From positions 1-13,120 of the forward strand of contig SCUH01000032.1 of NCBI GenBank assembly GCA_004298295.1: a stretch of 13,120 nucleotides of DNA, given 5' to 3'. The stretch is from Betaproteobacteria bacterium. Its GTDB lineage: Bacteria > Pseudomonadota > Gammaproteobacteria > Burkholderiales > SG8-39. The position numbers and the translations under genes are program-made. The notes under the pieces were generated by a model. That model made no database searches. It saw only the letters and a list, made by a program, of their open reading frames with translations, and had not been told where the DNA came from. This document shows, in pieces, positions 1-8,708 of the stretch; position 1 is the first letter of the stretch, and each line of letters starts with the position of its first letter.

Positions 1-310
1 ACAGCACCGGCCGCGTCCACGCCGCGAGCGACAGCCCCGAGTTGAACCAGATCACCATTTCCGAATCGCGCCACACGCGCGTCAGCGTCAGCAGCACGGT
101 GATGAACAGCGTCAGCGACAGCAGCACCGGCAGCACGTTGATGGCGAAGAAGCCGAGAAACGCGATCACGGCGTCGCTCGGGATCTTGCCGCCGGCGGCC
201 TGGCCGAGCAGGCGGATGAGCCGGGTGGTGAGGGCGATCAGGAACAGCGTCGTGAACACAGCGATGGCGAGATGGGCGAACTCCCGCAACAGCGAGCGCT
301 GGAAGATCAT
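1..310 (-). CDS. lptF: LptF, LPS export ABC transporter permease (5' part only)
   Basis: LptF is one of the two inner-membrane permeases (with LptG) of the LptBFG transporter, which extracts lipopolysaccharide from the inner membrane and passes it to LptC/LptA. The first 103 codons are visible; the gene runs off the left edge. The protein starts MIFQRSLLREF, followed by a hydrophobic segment at about residues 12-32 and a longer one at about 48-77, then the RDSEM stretch (81-85) and a WFNSGLS loop typical of the YjgP/YjgQ permease family. The ATG at 310 gives the usual family N-terminus. No strong ribosome binding site precedes it. It is divergent from pepA with only 34 bp between the start codons, the same arrangement as lptF/pepA in E. 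coli. LptG is expected next, outside the window. Confidence 0.93.
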   Translation of the reverse strand, partial: MIFQRSLLREFAHLAIAVFTTLFLIALTTRLIRLLGQAAGGKIPSDAVIAFLGFFAINVLPVLLSLTLFITVLLTLTRVWRDSEMVIWFNSGLSLAAWTRPVL

Positions 311-333
311 GCGATACTTGCCCCGGACAATGC

Positions 334-339
334 AGGAGG
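334..339 (+). promoter_or_regulatory. Shine-Dalgarno site of pepA
   Basis: AGGAGG lies 5 nt before the GTG at 345. It decides the start: the in-frame ATG at 330 lies upstream of this site and cannot use it. The protein from GTG begins (M)EFSIRT, matching the MEFSIK start of E. coli PepA. Confidence 0.8.
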
Positions 340-344
340 AACGC

Positions 345-1856
345 GTGGAATTTAGCATACGAACGCTCGCCCCAGAGAGGGCGGCGAGCGGTTGCCTGGT
401 GCTGGGGGTCTTCAAGGACGGCAGCGCCGCGGGCACCACCCTGACGCGCGCGGCGCAGCTCGCCGACCGCGCCGCCGGCGGCGCCATCCGCGCAGCGCTC
501 GCGCAGGGCGACCTCGCGGCGAAGTCCGGCTCGACGCTGCTGCTGCGGCAGCTGCCCGGCCTCGCCGCCGAGCGCGTGCTGCTGGTGGGTCTGGGCGAGC
601 ACAAGGAATTCGGCGAGAAGGCTTTTCTTGACGCCATCGGCGCTGCGTCCAAGGCGCTCAAGGACACCGGCGCCCGCGACGCGGTGCTGTTCATCGCCGA
701 CCTGAAGGTGGGCCGGCGGGCGCTGGCGTGGAACGTGCGCCAGGCGGTGCTCGGGGTGCGCGAAGCCTTCTACCGCTTCGACCAGCTGAAGACGCAGAAG
801 AAACCGCCCGCGCCGGCGCTCGCCGAGGTGACGCTCGCCGTGCTCGGCGCGCCCGTGACCCAAGCCGCCGAGGCGGCATTGCGCGAAGCGGGGGCGACCG
901 CCGACGGCGCGGAGCTCGCACGCACGCTCGGCAACCTGCCCTCCAACCACTGCACGCCTTCGCACCTCGCGGCGGAAGCGAAGCGAATCGGCGCACAGTA
1001 CAAGCTCAAGGTCGAGGTGCTCGAGCGCCGCGACATGGAAAAGCTCGGCATGGGCGCGCTGCTCTCGGTGACCCGGGGCTCGCGCGAGGCGCCCAAGCTG
1101 ATCGTGCTGCATTACCGCGGCGGCGCGAAACAGGCAAAGCCCCTGGTGTTCGTCGGCAAGGGCATCACCTTCGACACCGGCGGCATTTCGCTCAAGCCGG
1201 CGCCCGAGATGGACGAGATGAAGTACGACATGTCCGGCGCCGGCAGCGTGCTCGGCGCGCTGCGCGCGCTGGCCGCGATGCGCGCGCCGCTCAATGCGAT
1301 CGGCGTGATCCCGGCCTGCGAAAACATGCCGGGCGGCGCCGCGAGCCGGCCGGGCGACATCGTCAAGACGCTCGACGGCCAGACCGTGGAGGTGCTCAAC
1401 ACCGACGCCGAAGGCCGCCTCATCCTGTGCGACGCGCTCGCCTACGCGCGGCGTTTCGATCCCGAGGTGGTGGTGGACATCGCCACGCTCACGGGCGCCT
1501 GCGTGATCGCGCTCGGTCACGTCGCGACGGGTCTGTTCGCCAACGACCAGAAGCTCGCGGACGAGATCCGCGCCGCGGCGGACGACGCCTGGGACCGCGT
1601 CTGGCAGATGCCGCTGTGGGAAGACTACCAGGAGCAGCTGCGCTCGAACTTCGCCGACATGGCGAACATCGGGGGCCGGCCCGCCGGCAGCGTTACCGCA
1701 GCGTGTTTTCTCTCGCGCTTCACCAGGAAACTGCGCTGGGCGCACCTCGACATCGCCGGCACGGCCTGGAAGAGCGGCCGCGACAAGGGTTCCACCGGGC
1801 GGCCGGTGCCGCTGCTGGTGCGCTTCGCGCTGCGACACGCGGGACGCAAGGATTGA
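345..1856 (+). CDS. pepA: Leucyl aminopeptidase (cytosol aminopeptidase, M17)
   Basis: This is a cytoplasmic di-metal (Mn/Zn) aminopeptidase that removes N-terminal residues from peptides; in E. coli PepA is also a DNA-binding protein used in Xer recombination and carAB control. The product is 503 aa, the same length as E. coli PepA. The N-terminal macro-like domain covers about 1-165 and the M17 catalytic domain about 180-495. Metal ligands are visible as K272 (GKG), D277 (FDTGG), D295 (KYDM), and D354 and E356 in NTDAEGR; catalytic K284 and R358 are present, all at E. coli positions plus two. The GTG start is set by AGGAGG at 334-339. The reading frame stays open upstream to position 42, but that part lies antisense to lptF and is not coding. 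It is the first gene of a compact operon and overlaps holC by 4 bp. Confidence 0.97.
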   Translation: MEFSIRTLAPERAASGCLVLGVFKDGSAAGTTLTRAAQLADRAAGGAIRAALAQGDLAAKSGSTLLLRQLPGLAAERVLLVGLGEHKEFGEKAFLDAIGAASKALKDTGARDAVLFIADLKVGRRALAWNVRQAVLGVREAFYRFDQLKTQKKPPAPALAEVTLAVLGAPVTQAAEAALREAGATADGAELARTLGNLPSNHCTPSHLAAEAKRIGAQYKLKVEVLERRDMEKLGMGALLSVTRGSREAPKLIVLHYRGGAKQAKPLVFVGKGITFDTGGISLKPAPEMDEMKYDMSGAGSVLGALRALAAMRAPLNAIGVIPACENMPGGAASRPGDIVKTLDGQTVEVLNTDAEGRLILCDALAYARRFDPEVVVDIATLTGACVIALGHVATGLFANDQKLADEIRAAADDAWDRVWQMPLWEDYQEQLRSNFADMANIGGRPAGSVTAACFLSRFTRKLRWAHLDIAGTAWKSGRDKGSTGRPVPLLVRFALRHAGRKD

Positions 1857-2287
1857 CGCGCATCGATTTCTACTTCAACGCCGCCGACCGGCTGCAGGTC
1901 GCCTGCCGGCTGGCGGGCAAGGCGGTGGCGCAGCGCCGGCGCGTGGTGATCTTCGCGCCGCAGGCCGAGGTGGCGCAGCGCATCGACCGCCTGCTGTGGA
2001 CCTGGCCCGCGACCGGGTTCGTGCCGCACTGCCGGGCGGGTGACGCGCTCGCGGCGGAAACGCCGGTGCTGATCGCGCACGACGCCGCCGATGCCGCGTC
2101 CGCGAGCGAGGTGCTGCTCAACCTCGACGCGGCGTGCCCGGATTTTTTCGAGCGCTACGAGCGGCTGCTGGAAATCGTCTCGCAGGAAGACGCCGACCGC
2201 CTGGCGGCGCGCACGCGCTACGCCTGGTACCGCGATCGCGGCTACGCCATGCGCAGCCACGACCTCGCGGGGGCCGCCGCCGAATGA
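1853..2287 (+). CDS. holC: DNA polymerase III subunit chi
   Basis: Chi binds psi (HolD) in the clamp-loader complex and contacts the C-terminal tail of single-stranded DNA binding protein, helping the replicase on SSB-coated DNA. The product is 144 aa (E. coli 147 aa). Family signatures are the TRIDFYFN start, the LLWTWPATGFVPHC segment near the middle, a NLD..CPDFFERY stretch, and the C-terminal RYAWYRDRGY helix. The start is a rare TTG inside the pepA stop region (TTGA overlap, 1853-1856). No ATG or GTG in the frame gives the conserved N-terminus, and AAGGA sits directly before the TTG, so expression probably depends on translation of pepA. Its own stop overlaps the next ATG (ATGA at 2284-2287). 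The pepA-holC-valS order is conserved in many proteobacteria. Confidence 0.93.
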   Translation: MTRIDFYFNAADRLQVACRLAGKAVAQRRRVVIFAPQAEVAQRIDRLLWTWPATGFVPHCRAGDALAAETPVLIAHDAADAASASEVLLNLDAACPDFFERYERLLEIVSQEDADRLAARTRYAWYRDRGYAMRSHDLAGAAAE

Positions 2288-2535
2288 GCAAGCCGGGCGA
2301 GAGCGACAAGCGCGTCTGGCGCCCGGTGGAGGAAATCCCGGTCCTCACCGAGGTGGTCGATGCGACCAAGGCGGGCGGGCTCAGCCCGGCGCAGGTCGAC
2401 GCGCTGGCGGCGCAGATCGAGCGCGGCGTGCTCGAGGAACTGGCGCCGCGGCTCGAGGACGCGGTCCACCAGGCGGTGCGCAACGCCGTCGAGCGCGCGC
2501 TCGCCCCACCGCCCGGCAAAGACAAGACGCCCTAG
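2284..2535 (+). CDS. Small conserved-context protein between holC and valS, function unknown
   Basis: I do not recognise this 83-aa protein with confidence. It starts MSKPGESDKRVWRPVEEIPVLTEVV and has no signal peptide or membrane segment. From about residue 36 it forms a predicted amphipathic helix: SPAQVDALAAQIERGVLEEL, then a further stretch rich in Glu, Val and Ala up to about residue 74, ending in a Pro/Lys tail. The helical region could form a coiled coil or contact another protein. The ATG overlaps the holC stop (ATGA), and its TAG stop is 1 bp before the valS ATG, so it is translationally embedded in the operon, which is strong support that it is real. Small proteins between holC and valS are seen in some betaproteobacteria. 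Binding to HolC or ValS would be a guess from position only. Confidence 0.75.
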   Translation: MSKPGESDKRVWRPVEEIPVLTEVVDATKAGGLSPAQVDALAAQIERGVLEELAPRLEDAVHQAVRNAVERALAPPPGKDKTP

Positions 2536-2536
2536 C

Positions 2537-5320
<2,784 letters not shown>

Positions 5321-5340
5321 CCGCTCCCGTGGGCCCCTTG

Positions 5341-5625
5341 CTACGCCGCCAATTTCATGACGCGTAGCTGCCTGCGCCTTTGTTCGGCGTGCCAGAGATC
5401 GTATTGCGTCTGCTGATTCAACCAGCTCTCTGCCGACGTCCCAAAAGCGATTGACAAACGCACCGCCATTTCTGGGCTTACGCCCGAGCGCCCGTTCAGA
5501 ATCGCCGAAAGCGTCTTGCGGCTGACGCCCAGGGCTTTCGCGGCCCCCGTAACCGTTACACCGAGCGGCTCCAGGCACAGCGATTTGATGATTTCACCCG
5601 GATGCGGCGGATTGTGCATGCGCAT
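5341..5625 (-). CDS. higA: HigA-type antitoxin (XRE-family helix-turn-helix)
   Basis: HigA antitoxins bind and neutralise HigB mRNA-cleaving toxins and repress their own operon. The product is 94 aa, the usual length. The HPGEIIKSLCLEPLGVTVTG start, the helix-turn-helix VTGAAKALGVSRKTLSAILN (about residues 25-44) with SGVSPEMAVRLSIAFGTSAE after it, and the WLNQQTQYDLWHAE C-terminal stretch are family signatures. ATG at 5625 is preferred: AAGGGAA (5631-5637 on this strand) lies 5 nt upstream. ATG at 5619 is also possible. It follows the higB-like gene by 11 bp, the toxin-first order of HigBA loci. The gene looks intact although its toxin partner does not, so it may act as an orphan antitoxin or regulator. 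Base composition here is less GC-rich than the flanking genes, which fits acquisition by transfer. Confidence 0.92.
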   Translation of the reverse strand: MRMHNPPHPGEIIKSLCLEPLGVTVTGAAKALGVSRKTLSAILNGRSGVSPEMAVRLSIAFGTSAESWLNQQTQYDLWHAEQRRRQLRVMKLAA

Positions 5626-5636
5626 GGCGCTTCCCT

Positions 5637-5963
5637 TCAGTGGTAGTCCTCGTAATCGACCGCGTCAGCATCGGTTCCTGCAAAAACAAAGGTGATTCGC
5701 CGGTTGCCGCTCACGCGGACCGACCAAACACCCTTCAGGTTGCCTTTGAGCGGGTGCAGTACCAGCCCGGGGAGTGCCATGTCCTGTGGCTTTGTTGCCG
5801 CGCTCCTTTCTATTTGACAGTTCTGGTCGGTTTGCAAACCGCACAACTTGTAACAGGATCCATCATCGTCTCTTGGGTCCAATACGTTACCCTCGCATAC
5901 TCGCCCGAGCAATCCGACCAAGGTATGGGGTACATGGGAGAGACACGTTCCGCAGCGCCACAA
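5637..5963 (-). pseudogene. higB: HigB/RelE-type toxin gene, only the C-terminal half recognisable
   Basis: HigB toxins are about 92-aa ribosome-dependent mRNA interferases. From 5813 to the stop at 5637 the frame reads IERSAATKPQDMALPG, then HPLKGNLKGVWSVRVSGN, then ITFVF and a VDYEDYH end, a clear HigB C-terminal half. Upstream, the same frame stays open to an ATG at 5963 (108 codons) but encodes a Cys-rich sequence with no match to the expected 'MIKSFRHKGLE...' N-terminus. The other two minus-strand frames do not supply it either: one stops at 5807-5809 and the other carries several stops. The normally conserved GNWR motif reads GNRR (TGG to CGG), a further sign of decay. I infer a toxin whose 5' half was replaced or has diverged. 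If translated from 5963 it would be a chimaeric, probably inactive protein. A divergent but functional variant cannot be excluded. Confidence 0.6.
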
Positions 5964-6004
5964 GAATAGAACACCGATCCGGCAGACCTACCGGCAACAG
6001 CCGT
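5814..6004. other. Lower-GC stretch of unclear origin upstream of the higB remnant
   Basis: This stretch has no recognisable gene. It occupies the place where the higB N-terminus and higBA promoter should be. GC is about 50% in the line 5821-5880, well below the neighbouring genes. It contains a 14-bp perfect palindrome (5828-5841). Short open frames exist on both strands, but their composition is unlike the flanking genes and no family is recognisable. No insertion-sequence ends or flanking target duplications were seen. Confidence 0.5.
5828..5841. repeat. 14-bp perfect palindrome CGGTTTGCAAACCG
   Basis: CGGTTTGCAAACCG is its own reverse complement. It lies just upstream of the recognisable part of higB. 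XRE-family antitoxins such as HigA bind palindromic operators near the toxin start, so this could be an operator; its position inside the apparent toxin frame argues for rearrangement. Functional role is inferred only. Confidence 0.5.
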
Positions 6005-6646
6005 CTACCCGACTTCGCTGATCGACTCCACGAACCCACGGCGTGCCACATCGATCGCCGCCTGTTCGGCTTTCATCGGCCACGCCGTCTCGAACTGCCA
6101 CCCGTGTTGCGCTTCGATGCGCGCGCGCAGCGCCGCTTCGAACGCACGCTCGGGCGGCGCGTCGCCCTCGCCGCCCCACTGCGTCATCGCCAGCCCGAGC
6201 CCTTCGCGCAGCCAGGTGCGAAATTCCGGCGCATACATCGATTGCGCAGCGGGCGATCCACCAAGATCGAGATTTGCGGTGATCACCACGCAATCACCGA
6301 CAGCCTCAGCGCGACCGCCGCCGATACAGCGTCCATGCAAACAAACGCACCACCCGTCGAGATAGGCCCTGAGGCCGAAATCGCGGCACGCGGCCACCGC
6401 GGGCGAGAGCGCCCACGAAACCCAGCGCGCCGCGAGCCCGGGCGCGAGGTGCGCGGGCGCGACCACGGCAAACATGTAGCCGTGTTCGTCCTCCTGCGCC
6501 AGCGCGCCCAGCGGCAATCCGGATCCACCCCAGAGCACGATCGGCGCGGCCCCGCGCGACTGCGCGACCGAGAATCCGTCGCACGCAGCCTGCAACGCGC
6601 GCCGATCGACCGCGCCCAGCCGGATCCAGCGCGCGCGCCGCGCCAT
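6005..6646 (-). CDS. Lipoate/biotin-protein ligase-fold protein, substrate unknown
   Basis: The product is 213 aa, cytoplasmic, with no signal peptide. It resembles the BPL/LPL catalytic fold by pattern rather than strong identity. Residues about 6-45 (IRLGAVDRRALQAACDGF, then GAAPIVLWGGSGLPLGALAQ) match the helix-strand start of LplA-like ligases. The central AVAACRDFGLRAYLDGWCV, then LHGRCIGGG and DCVVITANLDL match the 'LG...gRndl.v.GrKIaGsa...hGtlll' region. In LplA the lysine of GRKISGSA binds the lipoyl-adenylate; here it reads GRCIGGG, a cysteine at that position. It may therefore be a divergent ligase, an octanoyl/lipoyl carrier enzyme or a non-catalytic relative. ATG at 6646 follows GGTGGAG with a short spacer. 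It is divergent from the pyruvate kinase-like gene, sharing a 128-bp control region. Confidence 0.5.
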   Translation of the reverse strand: MARRARWIRLGAVDRRALQAACDGFSVAQSRGAAPIVLWGGSGLPLGALAQEDEHGYMFAVVAPAHLAPGLAARWVSWALSPAVAACRDFGLRAYLDGWCVCLHGRCIGGGRAEAVGDCVVITANLDLGGSPAAQSMYAPEFRTWLREGLGLAMTQWGGEGDAPPERAFEAALRARIEAQHGWQFETAWPMKAEQAAIDVARRGFVESISEVG

Positions 6647-6697
6647 CAGGCTCCACCCGCAGGACGACGCCTGCCGCCGACATCGGGCCGCCGGTTC

Positions 6698-6711
6698 TTG
6701 AGCGCGCTCAA
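6698..6711. promoter_or_regulatory. 14-bp perfect palindrome TTGAGCGCGCTCAA, candidate operator
   Basis: TTGAGCGCGCTCAA equals its own reverse complement and lies in the 128-bp region between two divergent genes, where a repressor or activator site would be expected. Some chance of random occurrence remains in GC-rich DNA. The binding protein is unknown. Confidence 0.4.
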
Positions 6712-6719
6712 ATCCGCAA

Positions 6720-6749
6720 CGCAAATGTGGCGCATGCTGGCGCAAATGT
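6720..6749. repeat. Interlocked direct repeats in the divergent promoter region
   Basis: CGCAAATGT occurs at 6720-6728 and 6741-6749 (21 bp apart, two helical turns). TGGCGCA occurs at 6728-6734 and 6738-6744 (10 bp apart, one turn), around a central GCATGC palindrome. Spacing in whole turns on one face of the helix suggests binding sites for a regulator of the flanking divergent genes. This is inference from sequence only. Confidence 0.4.
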
Positions 6750-6774
6750 AGCAGATCGCACGCATACTCGTCCC

Positions 6775-8700
6775 ATGCTGCCGCGCGCCCGACGCAAGGC
6801 ACGAAGCACGCTGCCGGTGGCCGACCTGAGCTGGCAGGGCGGCAGCCCCGATGTCGCCGGGCTGCTCGCAAGAATGGAGCAGCTGCGCAACGCGGTCGAC
6901 CAGGCCGCGCGAGCGCTGCTGCGCGAATGGCGCGCGCATCCGCGGGTGCGCGTCTACCAACCCAGCGCGGCGAACCTCGCCGCCTACATCGCACTCAGGC
7001 GCCACGACCTGCGGCCGATCCAGAGCGTCCTCGCCGCCCTCGGCCTGTCTTCGCTTGGGCGCTGCGAAGGCCACGTCATGGCTGCGCTCGACGCGGTGAT
7101 CCACGCGCTGCGACGGATGCAGGGCGCGCGCGTGGCGCGGCTGAAAATCGCCCGCGTGGCAGGCGCGATCACGCGCGACCCGGTGCTGCTGCGCCGGCAC
7201 ACCAACCGCCTGTTCGGCGCGCCGCCGGCGCATCGCTGGACGCGCTTCATGGTGACGCTGCCCGCGGAAGCCGCCAGCGACTACGGTTTCGTGCGCGACG
7301 CCCTCAAGCAGGGCATGGACTGCGCGCGCATCAACTGCGCGCACGACGGCCCCGCGGCGTGGCGCCGCATGGTCCGCCACGTGCGCCGCGCCGAGCGCGA
7401 ACTGGGACGGCCCTGCCGCATCCTGATGGACCTCGGCGGCCCGAAGTTGCGCACCGGCCCCGTGAAGACCGGCGACGCGCTGCTGCGCATCAAGGTCGGT
7501 CGCAACGCGCGCGGCAGGCTGGTCGCGCCGGCCCGAGTGCTGCTCGACGCCTCGCAGGCGGCGGCCGCGCCGGTACCGGCCGGAAGGCTCGCGCCGCGCG
7601 AGCCGCTGCCGCTCGCGGTCGAACGCGCCTGGCTCGACCGCGTGCGCCCGGGCGAGCGCATCGCGTTCACCGACGTGCGCGGGCGCAAGCGCGTCCTGAC
7701 GGCGCGGCGGCGCCTCGGCGCCGACCGTGTCGTCGCGACGCTTGCCAAGGGCGCCTGGATCGGCGAGCTGACCGGCCTCGAGCACGCGCCGCGGCGCGGC
7801 GCGAAACATCGGGTGAGCGCCGTGTGCGCGATCAGCGCGCGGCCGCTCGAGATCCGCGTCGAGCAGGGCGACGCGCTCTTGGTGACGCGCGAGCCGGTAC
7901 CGGGCGAACCCGGGCGCTTCGACCGGCGCGGCCGGCTGCTGCAGGCGGCGCACATTTCCTGCAGCGAAGCCGCCGTGTTCGGCGCGCTGCGCGCCGGCCA
8001 CCAGGTCTGGATCGACGACGGCAAGATCGGCGCCGTGGTGGAAACGCTCGACGAGCGCGGCGCGTGGCTGCGCGTGACGCACGCGCGCCCGGGCGGCGAG
8101 CGCATCGCGCCGGGCAAGGGGCTGAATTTTCCCGACAGCGCGCTGCCGCTGCCGGTGCTCTCGCCGCTCGACCGGGCCGATCTCGATTTCGTCGCGCGCC
8201 ATGCCGACATCGTGGGGCTGTCGTTCGTGCGCTCGGCCGCGGACCTGGACGCGCTCGCGCGCGAGCTCGCCCGGCGCCGGCGCGGCAACCTGGCGGTGAT
8301 CGCCAAGATCGAGACGCGCGCCGCGGTGAGGAACCTCCCCGAGATCATCGTGCGCGGCGCCGGGCGCCACCCCTTCGGCGTCATGATCGCGCGCGGCGAC
8401 CTCGCGGTGGAGATCGGCTACGAGCGCCTCGCCGAGATCCAGGAAGAGATCCTGTGGCTGTGCGAGGCGGCGCACGTGCCGGTGATCTGGGCGACGCAGG
8501 TGCTCGAGGGGCTGGTGAAGCGCGGCCGCCCGACGCGCGCCGAAATTTCCGATGCGGCGCTGTCGCAGCGCGCCGAATGCGTGATGCTGAACAAGGGCCC
8601 GTTCCTGCTGCAGGCGCTCGCGGTGCTCGACAACGTGGTCGCGCGCATGCGCGATCATCAGCGCAAGAAGACGGCGCAGTACCGCGCCCTGCACTGGTAG
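6775..8700 (+). CDS. Large atypical pyruvate kinase-like protein
   Basis: Pyruvate kinase transfers phosphate from phosphoenolpyruvate to ADP. The product is 641 aa against about 470 for typical bacterial PykF/PykA. Residues 1-155 are a helical extension with no PK counterpart (NLAAYIALRRHDLRPIQ, GLSSLGRCEGHV). The TIM barrel starts near 160: RINCAHDG (185-192; canonical RxNFSHG), MDLGGPKLRTG (218-228), KIE (511-513, catalytic Lys and metal Glu), RGD (540-542), TQVLEGLVKRGRPTRAEISD. About 235 residues lie between the GPKLRTG and LSPLDRADL landmarks instead of about 100, and they seem to hold two B-domain-like barrels. The usual MLSGET is VMLNKGP (603-609), and the protein ends without the C-terminal allosteric domain. 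The ATG at 6775 lacks a good ribosome binding site; GTG 6727 is an alternative. PK fold is sure; enzymatic activity is likely but unproven. Confidence 0.85.
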   Translation: MLPRARRKARSTLPVADLSWQGGSPDVAGLLARMEQLRNAVDQAARALLREWRAHPRVRVYQPSAANLAAYIALRRHDLRPIQSVLAALGLSSLGRCEGHVMAALDAVIHALRRMQGARVARLKIARVAGAITRDPVLLRRHTNRLFGAPPAHRWTRFMVTLPAEAASDYGFVRDALKQGMDCARINCAHDGPAAWRRMVRHVRRAERELGRPCRILMDLGGPKLRTGPVKTGDALLRIKVGRNARGRLVAPARVLLDASQAAAAPVPAGRLAPREPLPLAVERAWLDRVRPGERIAFTDVRGRKRVLTARRRLGADRVVATLAKGAWIGELTGLEHAPRRGAKHRVSAVCAISARPLEIRVEQGDALLVTREPVPGEPGRFDRRGRLLQAAHISCSEAAVFGALRAGHQVWIDDGKIGAVVETLDERGAWLRVTHARPGGERIAPGKGLNFPDSALPLPVLSPLDRADLDFVARHADIVGLSFVRSAADLDALARELARRRRGNLAVIAKIETRAAVRNLPEIIVRGAGRHPFGVMIARGDLAVEIGYERLAEIQEEILWLCEAAHVPVIWATQVLEGLVKRGRPTRAEISDAALSQRAECVMLNKGPFLLQALAVLDNVVARMRDHQRKKTAQYRALHW

Positions 8701-8708
8701 TGCGGGCG

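Noticed and set aside
42..344. In-frame upstream extension of pepA
   Set aside because: It lies antisense to lptF coding sequence, and the strong ribosome binding site plus the family N-terminus place the start at 345.
5814..5842. TTGACA at 5814-5819 as a plus-strand -35 box
   Set aside because: No -10-like hexamer occurs at 16-18 bp, and no plus-strand gene follows it.
5640..5969. Plus-strand 109-codon frame opposite the higB remnant
   Set aside because: It is antisense to the HigB-like C-terminus, has no ribosome binding site and no recognisable family.
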